A stretch of DNA of 64,000 nucleotides from Akanthomyces muscarius (Eukaryota; Ascomycota; Sordariomycetes; Hypocreales; Cordycipitaceae), in assembly GCF_028009165.1 (NCBI RefSeq), contig NC_079245.1:1426001-1490000 (forward strand), in the 5' to 3' direction. Positions within the stretch are counted from its first letter, which is position 1. Each line of letters opens with the position of its first letter. A program made the position numbers and the translations under genes. This document shows positions 1 through 11,141 of the stretch, in pieces. Under the pieces are notes generated by a model. That model had not been told where the DNA came from. It was given only the letters and a program-made list of their open reading frames with translations, and did no database searches.

Positions 1-95
1 TCTCGCAGAAACAAAACGCCAACCCTGTCACCGGTATCTCTTCCGAGGGCTACACTGGCAAGGGTGTCGTCCAGTCTCCTCCCAAGGGCAACTAA
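1..95 (+). CDS. 3' end of an unidentified protein-coding gene (partial)
   Basis: The window opens inside a reading frame whose last 29 codons are readable. It runs from about position 6 to a TAA at 93-95 and ends in a Gly/Pro/Lys-rich tail (...VVQSPPKGN). The bases just before position 9 read CTCGCAG, so the visible part may be a terminal exon whose acceptor lies at the window edge. C-ending codons dominate, as in the expressed genes further along. I do not recognise the family from this short tail. The gene converges on clpX, and the transposon starting at 339 lies about 240 bp beyond its stop codon. Confidence 0.6.
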   Translation, partial: SQKQNANPVTGISSEGYTGKGVVQSPPKGN

Positions 96-338
96 ATCGC
101 CTCATAAAATATGCAAGACGCACTCTATCATTTCCTTTGTCATAGAAGAATGTGTGGACCGTGGGAAACGCAGGAATATTTCTCATGTGTAAAATGGGCC
201 TAGAGCGTTTGGAGAACTGTTGGCGGATTGTCGAACGAAGCCGTGCCAGGGGGTGTAAATACTGTACCACAATGACAGAATCAAAAGAAGCAATTGTTTC
301 CAATACACACAATTCATTTTCTCTATGCATTCGATATA

Positions 339-370
339 CGGAGGTCGCCTTCAAAATAAATGCGTCGACA
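339..370 (+). repeat. Left terminal inverted repeat of the Tc1-like element
   Basis: These 32 bases are the exact reverse complement of 1822-1853. The flanking TATA (335-338) is its own complement, so symmetry extends to 36 bp if it is counted. Further inward (371 onward) the two ends no longer match, which sets the inner repeat boundary. Confidence 0.93.
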
Positions 371-480
371 GGGATCTTACCCCTGCTGCCACAGGCGCTA
401 AGGTGGCAGGGGGTCAACACAGCCAATTTTTGTATGATAGAGCCCCTTTTTGACTTAACCAAAACACCTCAACGGTACCA

Positions 481-1758
481 ATGACGAAGCATTCAGATAT
501 TGCAACGCGTGCGCTGGTAGTCAGCCTTAAGGCTTATGCTGGAAAGACGACCCTGGAGGTAGCTGGGTTGACTGGTCTATCGGCTTCCCAGGTCAATAGG
601 CTGTACGCCCGGGCGATTGAACGTGGTTTTGATCCTGTTCTCCGACCAATTGATATCAAAGATGCATATCTTGAAGATACTCCCGGCCGTGGCCGGCCCT
701 CCAAACAGACCTCAGAAAACAAGGACTTGATCGTAGCCAAGCTACAACTTGATAGGTTCGGCCGGGAAAAAACAGCTGCTGGTATCGCCGCTGAGCTAAC
801 TAACGAAGGAATACCAATGTCAGAGACCACAGTTCTTCGTATCTTAAAGAAGGCCAGGTTCCGGAAGACGAAGCCGACGAGGAAGCCTGGATTGACGAAG
901 AAGATGCGCTCTGACCGGCTACAGTGGTGCCTAGACCATCAGGATTGGACCCTAGAGGACTGGAAGAAGGTTATCTGGTCAGACGAGACCTCTGTTGTTC
1001 TCCTCCATCGGCGGGGAGGATACCGTATCTGGCGGCAGCCAGAAGAAGCCTTCGTACGCAGCTGTATCCGGGAGCGATGGAAGGGTGCCTCGGAATTCAT
1101 GTTCTGGGGTTGTTTTACCTACGATGAGAAGGGTCCCTGCCACTGCTGGGCTCCAGAGACTGCCCAGGACCGCCGCCTCGCTGAGGCGTACGTTGAGAAG
1201 ATGAATCAGACACTAGAGCCGGCTGCGAAGGCCCAATGGGAATTGAATACACAGATGGGCCGGCTAGGTCTCCGTCAGAAGCCTGGCAGGCAGCCTCAAT
1301 GGCGATGGAATACGAAGAATGGCAGGCTTGTACGAGGTGCCAAAAGAGGCATTGATTGGTATGCGTATCAGACGAAGGTTCTAGTACCTAAGTTGATCCC
1401 TTTTGCCAAAGCCTGCGAGGTAACGAGGCCAGGAACCCTCGTACAAGAAGACAAGGCTCCAGCACATAACCATTATATCCAACAACACATCTACAACCAA
1501 CACCAGGTCCAACGCCTTCTTTGGCCTGGCAATAGCCCTGATCTTAATCCTATTGAGCCTGCCTGGCCCTGGATGAAGAGGAAGACTACTAAAAAAGGTG
1601 CTCCAAAGAGCCGGCAGGAAGCCGTCAAGGCCTGGCAGGAGGCCTGGCAGGAATTGCCTCAGGAGAGGATACAGGGCTGGATAGAACGCCTCCTCCGGCA
1701 CGTCAAAGTCATCATTGAGCTGGAGGGAGGAAACGAGTACAAGGAGGGAAGGGGATGA
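481..1758 (+). CDS. Tc1-like transposase (DD34E)
   Basis: A 425-residue transposase that would cut and paste the surrounding element by binding its inverted repeats. Two N-terminal helix-turn-helix-like segments (about residues 15-50 and 95-130) precede an RNase-H-like DDE domain. The catalytic residues are visible as D168 (WSDETS), D324 (EDKAPAH) and E359 (SPDLNPIEPAW), giving the 34-residue D-E spacing of Tc1-type enzymes. The gap between the first and second aspartates is 155 residues, about 60 more than in short animal Tc1/mariner enzymes, and contains a basic Arg/Gln/Trp-rich insert (about residues 245-290). The start is the first ATG of the open frame, 110 bp inside the left repeat. The reading frame is uninterrupted, so the copy may be active or recently inserted; that is inference. 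Confidence 0.92.
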   Translation: MTKHSDIATRALVVSLKAYAGKTTLEVAGLTGLSASQVNRLYARAIERGFDPVLRPIDIKDAYLEDTPGRGRPSKQTSENKDLIVAKLQLDRFGREKTAAGIAAELTNEGIPMSETTVLRILKKARFRKTKPTRKPGLTKKMRSDRLQWCLDHQDWTLEDWKKVIWSDETSVVLLHRRGGYRIWRQPEEAFVRSCIRERWKGASEFMFWGCFTYDEKGPCHCWAPETAQDRRLAEAYVEKMNQTLEPAAKAQWELNTQMGRLGLRQKPGRQPQWRWNTKNGRLVRGAKRGIDWYAYQTKVLVPKLIPFAKACEVTRPGTLVQEDKAPAHNHYIQQHIYNQHQVQRLLWPGNSPDLNPIEPAWPWMKRKTTKKGAPKSRQEAVKAWQEAWQELPQERIQGWIERLLRHVKVIIELEGGNEYKEGRG

Positions 1759-1821
1759 TCCTTACTAAATTTGGTTGCACTAGCCCATTCTAGCTTAGCA
1801 CTCTTTACTAGCAATCCTTAG

Positions 1822-1853
1822 TGTCGACGCATTTATTTTGAAGGCGACCTCCG
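1822..1853 (-). repeat. Right terminal inverted repeat of the Tc1-like element
   Basis: Exact reverse complement of 339-370, followed by TATA at 1854-1857. It lies 64 bp past the transposase stop and 85 bp from the clpX stop codon on the opposite strand. Confidence 0.93.
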
Positions 1854-1938
1854 TATAGACGCTTGTGTTATTCGCTATACAAAGTTTGGCTGTGTGCTCT
1901 AATTTGTCCAAACTTAAATTGAAACTAGCAGCGGAGGC

Positions 1939-3743
1939 TCACCCACCGCTCTGTCCAGCTTCCCGTAGACGCTCAAAGGTTGTCGCCGGCTCAGCACTGT
2001 GACTGAGTTGTTCTTCCTCCATTCGCCGATCCACCTCGAACCGTCCATCCTTGGCCCAGTAGCCAGCCTTTTCGGTGCCATGGACGCAGCCCTCAGTGAT
2101 GAGGACATAGGGCATCGGCGCATCAAACATGGGCTCACCGAGGATCCGCTCCATTTCCATCTTGAGCCCACGCGCCCCTGTGCCAGACTGCGATGCCCTG
2201 TCCGCAATAGCATATAAGGCCTTTTCGGTAAAGTAGAGGCGGGAGGGATACGTCTCAAACAGCGCCGTGTACTGCGCCACGAGACTGTTGCGCGGCTCCG
2301 TGAGAATGCGGAAGAGGTCCTCCTTTGATAGAGGGCTCAGAGCGCAGATGTTGTGCAGTCGTCCAATCAGTTCGGGAATGAAACCAAACTTTTGCAAATC
2401 AGCAGGCGTAGTCAGGTCCAGAGGCGCAAACGTCGAAGCTGTGTCGTGATGGGCCAAGTGCTTGTACAGCTGAGCAGGCAAGGCCTGCTGTTCGCCAGAA
2501 AGTGTCGTGCGCCCCTTGACCTCGCCACCAAAGCCCATGGTGGGCTTGGCAACCCTTTGAATGACACTCTTGTCTAGCCCAACAAAAGCGCCGCAGAAGA
2601 CAAAGAGGATGTTTGTAGTGTCGATGGTATATTGGTCCACTTTGGCGGCTGGGGGTGCGGCCTGGGCTGTGCTGCTGGACGAGCCTCCACCATTATAGCT
2701 CGTCGTAATCGGCGGTGCGGAGCGGGAAGATCGATTGTCCTTTACATTGACTGTGACTTTCGTGCCTTCTACCAGCTTCAGCAGAGCTTGTTGGACACCC
2801 TCGCCACCCACATCACGACCTGTTGAAGTCTCGCGCCTGGCAAGCTTGTCAAACTCGTCCAATACGATGATGCCATGCTCCGTAGCTTTGATGTCGTAGT
2901 TTGCCTCTATCAGAAGCCTTTCCACACATGTTTCAACATCTTGGCCAATGTAACCAGCCTGTGTCAGAGAGTTACAATCGCAGATGGAAAATGGGACTTG
3001 AAGCTTCTTGCTCAGAGTTCTGCGCTTGTCAGCTGTCATCCATAATCAGTCAATTTTTGTGACATACTCCAGGATATATGTCTTGCCAACTCCAGTAGGT
3101 CCTATCAAGAGCAGGTTACTTTTGTCGATCTTGACGGTCTCATTGGCGGCTTGGTCCTCGGGAAAATATAAGTGATCTAACGATGGGGTTTCGTATTTGT
3201 CACTTTCGTAAAGCTCTCTGACCGATTCCGTGTGTCCTGGAAACTCATCTATGCCCATTAGAGACAATCATTTTGCAGGGCGGATTCCGCTGTCTTACCA
3301 TCAACTGGATGAGCCTCACGACGCTTCTGATGAAGCTCTCGATCTCTGGCAAATCTTTGTCTCATAGATTTCTCTCGGACACTTTGCTCCTCGTGATCAT
3401 GCTGATGCCTCCGACGAAGATTCTGGTAATGATTGAATATGGTCGAGCATATTGTCTTCTTTGCGCGGTCCTGACCGACAACGTAGTTGTCAACTCGCCT
3501 CTTCAGGTCTCGGGGATAAAACTGCGGCACTCCAAATCGCCGTTTATTAAACATTGGGCCTCGACCAGATTCCTCTGTGGGGTCGTAAGTGCCGATAAAG
3601 CCAGAATTCATGTCCGCCTGCCTGCTGGCAAGAACGGGACCGCTGGTTGACAGGCAGTGTGTGCAGCCCGGGAACGACGCCAGCCGCCGAGGGCGCCGGC
3701 AGCGCAGAGCTACCGGGTATATTGTCTGTGAGGGCCGAAGCAT
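1939..3743 (-). CDS. clpX: Mitochondrial ATP-dependent protease ATPase subunit ClpX
   Basis: AAA+ unfoldase of the mitochondrial matrix that feeds proteins to ClpP or remodels them alone. Three exons by hand: 3299-3743, 3068-3248 and 1939-3019, giving 568 residues. Introns are 50 nt (3249-3298) and 48 nt (3020-3067), with CTAAT or CTGAC branch sites; splicing restores the family sequence GKTYILETLSKKLQVPF. Features in order: Arg-rich mitochondrial presequence; Walker A GPTGVGKT (198-205); pore loop GYIG (231-234); Walker B IIVLDE (259-264); box with GFIPELIGRL; sensor-2 GARGLK. The bacterial N-terminal Cys4 zinc domain is absent, as usual for fungal mitochondrial ClpX. An MGFG segment stands where bacterial ClpX has the ClpP-docking IGF loop. 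A Ser/Gly/Ala-rich insert follows Walker B. It is divergent from the branching-enzyme gene. Confidence 0.93.
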
Positions 3744-5576
3744 CGTGCCGTTTGCTCGGTAATGCTATAATGCTGTTGATGTCTGGCGTAGGTGCTTGAT
3801 CGATTCGTGAATGTTGAGTCGGTTGGGTGGGCTATTCTCGGTGGGATACAACGACTGCCGACGGCGTCACGGCCAGCCAGGCGCGCCGGAGCGAGTTGTT
3901 AACAATATGGTGTATATCCAAGTAGATTGGGCACACCCCAGGTTGTTTGAAACGAGACAGTTGAATCGATTTTGGGTGCCAAGGTACCGGCGGATTGGCT
4001 GTGCCTGGTTATTGTCGGTGGGAAGTCTGCAACTGGTGTGCCGCCGATCTCGCATCCGTCGAGAGCTCCGAGCTCACTCGGTGGAAGTGGAATGCGGGGA
4101 AGATAGCCTGGAAGTCCACTGTAGCTTGGTGGTGCTTGGTGGTGTTTAGCGGTGTCTGGCGTCTGCCGCCTAAACCTTGCGCTGCCACATCGAGTTACAG
4201 GCGATCAAGCGGCATTATTACGTACCTAGGTACATGGAGGGCTTGAGGCCTTCGCGCGACTTCCTCGATAACTAGGTAACCAGTAAGTCGGCTTGCGAAT
4301 AGTCGACATCCTGGATCAGATACGTTTACTTTGAGAGTATATCAACATCTCTTAATGAGAACATTTCAATGCGAAAATGTCTAGGCCTTTTAGTGTTCGA
4401 ACGACATCTGAAGCAACGGATTTTGCACGCTCACATGTCACCTAGGTTTGCAACCCGTCACGGAGGATAATAGACTCTTGTAGAAGTGCTAATAATGGTA
4501 TCCTCGTGGACTGTTACAGCTGCTGCGTGCCAGTCAGTACCTATTTTACTGGAGTACGTAGGCATGGGTTTGCTGCGGTTCTCCAGTGTCATCCACATTC
4601 TGATAGCCGTGACAGCAAGCTCCCTTTCGAAGGGCTGAAGTTTCTCGGCAGAGAGACGGTTTCTACGCAATGGATGGCTTCGGAGAGTCATTGGGCTAAT
4701 TGATTTTGAAACGTACTTTCTCGTCGGTACTTTTTTCACTTCAAGCAATGAGGCTCAAACTCACAACTAGGAGCAACAGGGTTGAACTGGTGGCGCTGGA
4801 AAACCAGGCCAGGCTGGGAAAGCGGGCCTGGTCATCAAGTGTCCTACCCTACCTCAGAATGACATTGCGCGTCGGCCTACACTCTCAACAGACGGCAGCT
4901 GGAAATAGCTGGCAGTCACGATGAATGTGGTGGTTAGCTTAGCGATGTACTCATATTTTATTCAATCCAATACAGGTCTCGACTCATCCAGCGGCAGCTT
5001 GTCACATCTTTTACCAGTGCAACAGAACGCATCAGCGATAAGAATTCGTTAGCTACCTAACTAGGTAGATAGTATCAGTGACGCCACTGATGTGCAGATG
5101 GTTCGACTGGCGGCTAGGTTATTGCTTTGCCACTAAGTTACTAGCAGACCAGGCGTGACAGGCTGGCCAGACAGTGTTCCGAGTGGCGATTTGTTGAGCG
5201 ATTGAGCTGTATCGATACTGTGCACGGTGTGCTGTGGGTAATGTGGTACCACCGTTTGCGGTGGCTGCATGCCTGCAAGCCTGCCAGCAGTCGCCCAGGT
5301 GAAAGCTAGCGCTGCCCGTCATCAGCGCCACGTCCAACCCAAGAAATTGCCCCTCGAACAGAATCTTGTTTCTTCGCTTGTCAACAGAAAAAATTTCAAG
5401 TTGCTCGATCCAATTTTGCATCAACAGTCGTCTATTTATCGGCTCTTTTTGCAAATTCGAGCACCAATTCCATTGAAGCACTGCTACGTCTTCAGCGCGG
5501 ACTACTGCTTGCGATTGCTACCCCGCGTCATTAATAGCAGCTAACTGGAGCTTGCACGCCGCGTCTTGCAGCTATC
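3744..5576. other. Intergenic region between clpX and the branching-enzyme gene
   Basis: About 1.8 kb shared upstream region of two divergent genes. Only short open frames without recognisable content occur on either strand. It contains several copies of a CTAGGT-type motif, including a perfect 12-nt palindrome GTACCTAGGTAC at 4222-4233. No RNA gene or mobile element was seen. Confidence 0.7.
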
Positions 5577-8010
5577 ATGGCAGCTACTGCGACTTCCGAT
5601 ATTCCTATTGATGGCACTGGTCCGTGGCCACTGCGATTCCCACTTGAACCGCGCTGACATTTTACAGGTGTCATCAAGCTAGATCCATGGCTGGAGCCTT
5701 TCAGCGACGCCCTGAAGCGTCGGTTTGGGAAAGCGCAAGACTGGATCAAGAAGATCAATGAATTGGAGGGTGGCATGGATACCTTCACCAAGGTACATCG
5801 TCCGACAACTCATTTTCGCATCACCACATAGTTGCTCACAAATCTCTAGGGATTTGACAAATTCGGCTTCAATGTACTGTCCAACGGCGACATTCAGTAC
5901 AGGGAGTGGGCACCAAACGCCATCGAGGCATACCTGGTTGGCGAATTCAGTGAGTCGTCGTCAAACTGCATCATGAACTCGCAAATTAACTCGGGCCACA
6001 GATGAGTGGAATCAAACGTCGCATCCCATGACCAAGGATGCCTATGGATCATTCACAATTGTTCTGCCCTCGAATGCTGGCCAGCCTGCCATTTCACACA
6101 ACTCCAAGATCAAGGTTTGTCTGCCAGTACTTTACTCGCCTTTAAATGCAGGGCTGACGCTGGCTTAAGATTTCTCTGGTTTTACCGAGCGGTGAGCGAG
6201 TAGACAGGATACCCGCGTGGATCAAATATGTCACTCAGGACTTGAGCGTGTCGCCTGTCTATGACGCACGCTTTTGGAACCCGCCCGTATCGGAAAGGTA
6301 CCAGTTCAAGCACCCACGTCCGAAGAAGCCCGAGAGCGCGCGTGTCTACGAAGCTCATGTTGGTATTTCGACGCCCGAACAGCGAGTTGCTACTTACAAA
6401 GAGTTCACCCGAGACATGCTACCCAGAATTCAGAGCCTTGGCTACAACGTCATCCAGCTCATGGCCGTCATGGAACATGCTTACTATGCTAGCTTTGGAT
6501 ATCAAATCAACAACTTCTTCGCGGCTAGCAGCCGCTATGGTCCTCCCGAGGACCTCAAGGAGCTCATCGACACAGCGCACAGCATGGGCATCGTTGTCCT
6601 GCTCGATGTTGTCCACAGCCATGCGTCAAAGAATGTCTTGGATGGCCTTAATAACTTTGACGGAACTGATCATCAATACTTCCATGGTGGAGGCAAAGGT
6701 AATCATGACCAGTGGGACAGCCGTCTTTTCAACTATGGTCACCACGAAGTGATGCGCTTTCTGCTTAGCAACCTTCGGTTCTGGATGCAGGAATATCAAT
6801 TCGATGGCTTCCGCTTCGACGGAGTCACTAGTATGCTGTACACTCACCACGGCATTGGGGCGTAAGTCTTGCTTCGCTTCTCTTACGTTAGCATGCTAAC
6901 AAATGGCAGCGGCTTCTCGGGAGGTTATCATGAGTATTTTGGGCCGGATGTCGACGAAGAAGCCGTCGTCTATATGATGGTTGCAAACCAAATGCTTCAC
7001 TCCTACTTTCCAGAGTGCATCACCATTGCTGAGGATGTATCTGGAATGCCTGCTCTGTGTGTTCCGGTGGATCTTGGTGGTGTCGGCTTCGACTACCGCC
7101 TGGCCATGGCAGTTCCCGACATGTGGATCAAGATTCTGAAGGAACTGCAAGACGAGCAGTGGGATCTTGCGAACATCTGCTTCACTTTGACAAATCGACG
7201 ACATGGCGAGAAGACAATTGCATACTGCGAGAGTCATGACCAAGCGTGAGTAATCTCTAGCTTGCTTTAGAATTGTGCTACTAACACGAGGTAGCCTTGT
7301 TGGTGACAAGACATTAATGATGCATCTTTGCGACGCGGAGATGTATACAAACATGTCTACTTTGTCACCCTTGACTCCAGTCATTGACCGCGGTATTGCT
7401 CTGCACAAATTGATTCGACTGCTCACTCATAGCTTAGGTGGCGAGGGGTACCTCAACTTTGAAGGGAACGAATTCGGTCATCCAGAGTGGCTTGACTTTC
7501 CTCGCGAGGGAAACCAAAATTCGTTTTGGTACGCCCGACGTCAGCTCAACCTCACCGAAGACCATCTTTTGCGTTACCAATTCTTGAACACATTTGATGG
7601 CTTGATGAACAATTGTGAAGCAAAATACGGCTGGCTCCATGCGCCTCAGGCATACATTTCCCTGAAGCATGAAGGAGACAAGGTCATTGTATTTGAACGA
7701 GCCGGCCTCGTCTTCGTGTTCAATTTCCATCCCAACGAAAGCTACAGCGACTATCGAATTGGCGTCGATGTAGCCGGAACATACAAGGTGATCTTGCAGA
7801 CCGACAGCAAGGACGTCGGTGGCCACAGCCGAATTGATGAAAGTGTTCGCTTTTTCACTACTCCGATGGAGTGGAATGGACGAAAGAACTGGACGCAGGT
7901 TTACATCCCGTCCAGAACGGCACTGGTAAGCCTAAGTTCATGCTGTCTTGGAAAGACAAATGCTAATTATCGTGAAGGTTCTGGCGCGCGAGGACGCCGT
8001 TGCCCAGTAA
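5577..8010 (+). CDS. GLC3: 1,4-alpha-glucan (glycogen) branching enzyme
   Basis: Cytosolic GH13 subfamily 8 enzyme that makes alpha-1,6 branches in glycogen. Eight exons: 5577-5619, 5668-5792, 5850-5949, 6002-6114, 6170-6861, 6910-7245, 7295-7925 and 7978-8010, giving 690 residues, the usual length for fungal enzymes. An N-terminal CBM48-like region (about 60-160) precedes the barrel. Conserved regions: I, LLDVVHSH (271-278); [10 protein letters not shown] with nucleophile D344; III, AEDVSG with acid/base E399; IV, ESHDQ with transition-state D468. The all-beta C-terminal domain is present. Seven introns of 48-57 nt keep frame throughout. The first has an unusual donor, GTCCGT, but its CTGAC branch site and CAG acceptor are standard. 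The last exon codes only ten residues plus stop. Confidence 0.95.
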
Positions 8011-8724
8011 TAATAAATTATGGGCTTCAATTCTCCACTCGAATTTGAGAACCTGAGCGACCATTTCGAGGCCAATATTTTTCTTCCCAGGGAGCGGGTT
8101 AATTCCATTCGGTCGTGAGCCAGGGTCCGCTGAGAGAATAATACCAAGTTGCTGAAGACTGCTGTTATTACTCGGTCCCCCCGGCAAGGGGCGCTAGCTG
8201 ACTAGAGCCTGTTTCCTCAGGCACCACAGGATTAGGGAAGATGAGCTTGCTGGCGCGTGGCCATTACGGTCGGAACTCCCTAAATTCGCCGAGCATTTCG
8301 GAGTCGCACTGTATACTTCGAGTCTGGTGAGGCGCCCACGGAACAATAAGTACCTTATACAACGCTGCAACTGTACAGGATCTTCGAAAACCAGTCCTAA
8401 AAGCCCCAATGCACTTTAGTAAATGTTCAATTGATACCTCAACCTGTTTTTACGGTTGAATAAAATAGAGAACTGGCATTTCGGCCGAAACTCGTTTCGC
8501 TTTTCTGTCAGAGGGATTTCCCGGAAGGCTGGTGGCCAGGGACTCTCTGGCACTGTAGGGGGTACTGCGAATTTCAGCTTAGCGCTGCACGTGACTTGTA
8601 AGAAAGCTCTAACCGACGAAGTCCTCAGTTCCGGAGCAAAACTGCTCACTCTGCAAAAGTTCTCCCCAGGTTCAACCAATCTCTCTCCACTCCCATCACT
8701 GATCGCTCTCTGTCATCTGGCAAG
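8011..8724. other. Intergenic region upstream of atp2
   Basis: A 0.7-kb gap between two genes on the same strand. It should hold the 3' UTR of the branching enzyme and the atp2 promoter. C/T-rich tracts lie at 8656-8722 just before the atp2 start. No open frame with recognisable content was found. Confidence 0.6.
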
Positions 8725-10625
<1,901 letters not shown>

Positions 10626-11141
10626 GAAGCGTCCTTTGCTATAATAATACCAGAGGTGTAGAAGACGGGCCTGTGTATAGATCAGAGGAACGGAAGCCAG
10701 AGCGGTTTCTTCTAAAGCTCCTTTAAGTAGTCTCTTTTGTGGGCTGTGTACCAAGAAATCAACAAAATTCCTCTTGTATTGAATGGAGTTTCCTTTGTTA
10801 ACATATATATCTTCCCTATCATCTAGAGCCAGTGAATGTGCAATTGTGACTGCTTTGAACATGGATAAGCTTGGGGCCACGACTGATGGAGAAGCACTCC
10901 TAGGAGTGTCGCAAGATCGGAGTGTATGAAGATGCCTGCGCGGCAAAGCCGCTCGCTATATTGACAAATCCTATTCGTAACGCTACTGAAGGTGAATGTA
11001 AAACGCTGCAAAAAAGAGATATGAAGAACACTACCGGGATATTCGCTAATGAATAGAAATGGATAGCAAAGCTTCGTTCATTTTTGGTTGGAAGCAGTAT
11101 CCAGGACCGCCAAGCTCCCGCATCTTTGTAGTGAAGCGTTT
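10626..11141. other. Convergent 3' region between atp2 and the zinc-cluster gene
   Basis: About 0.5 kb between two convergent stop codons. A+T-rich stretches around 10730-10815 are consistent with 3' UTR and polyadenylation signals for atp2. No coding content was recognised. Confidence 0.6.

Larger units (their letters stand above)
339..1853 (+). mobile_element. Complete Tc1/mariner-type DNA transposon
   Basis: A 1515-bp element is bounded by terminal inverted repeats at 339-370 and 1822-1853 that match perfectly over 32 bp; each outer end begins CGGAGGTCGCC. Both ends abut TA (337-338 and 1854-1855), and TATA is present on both sides, consistent with the TA target duplication of Tc1/mariner elements. 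One full-length transposase gene lies between the repeats with no stop or frameshift. There is no visible C-to-T decay of the kind left by repeat-induced point mutation. The element sits in the gap between two convergent gene ends, so it disrupts no coding sequence seen here. Confidence 0.93.

Noticed and set aside
5793..7294. Multiple plus-strand open frames in other phases over the branching enzyme
   Set aside because: They overlap conserved GH13 exons in the wrong frame and end at random.
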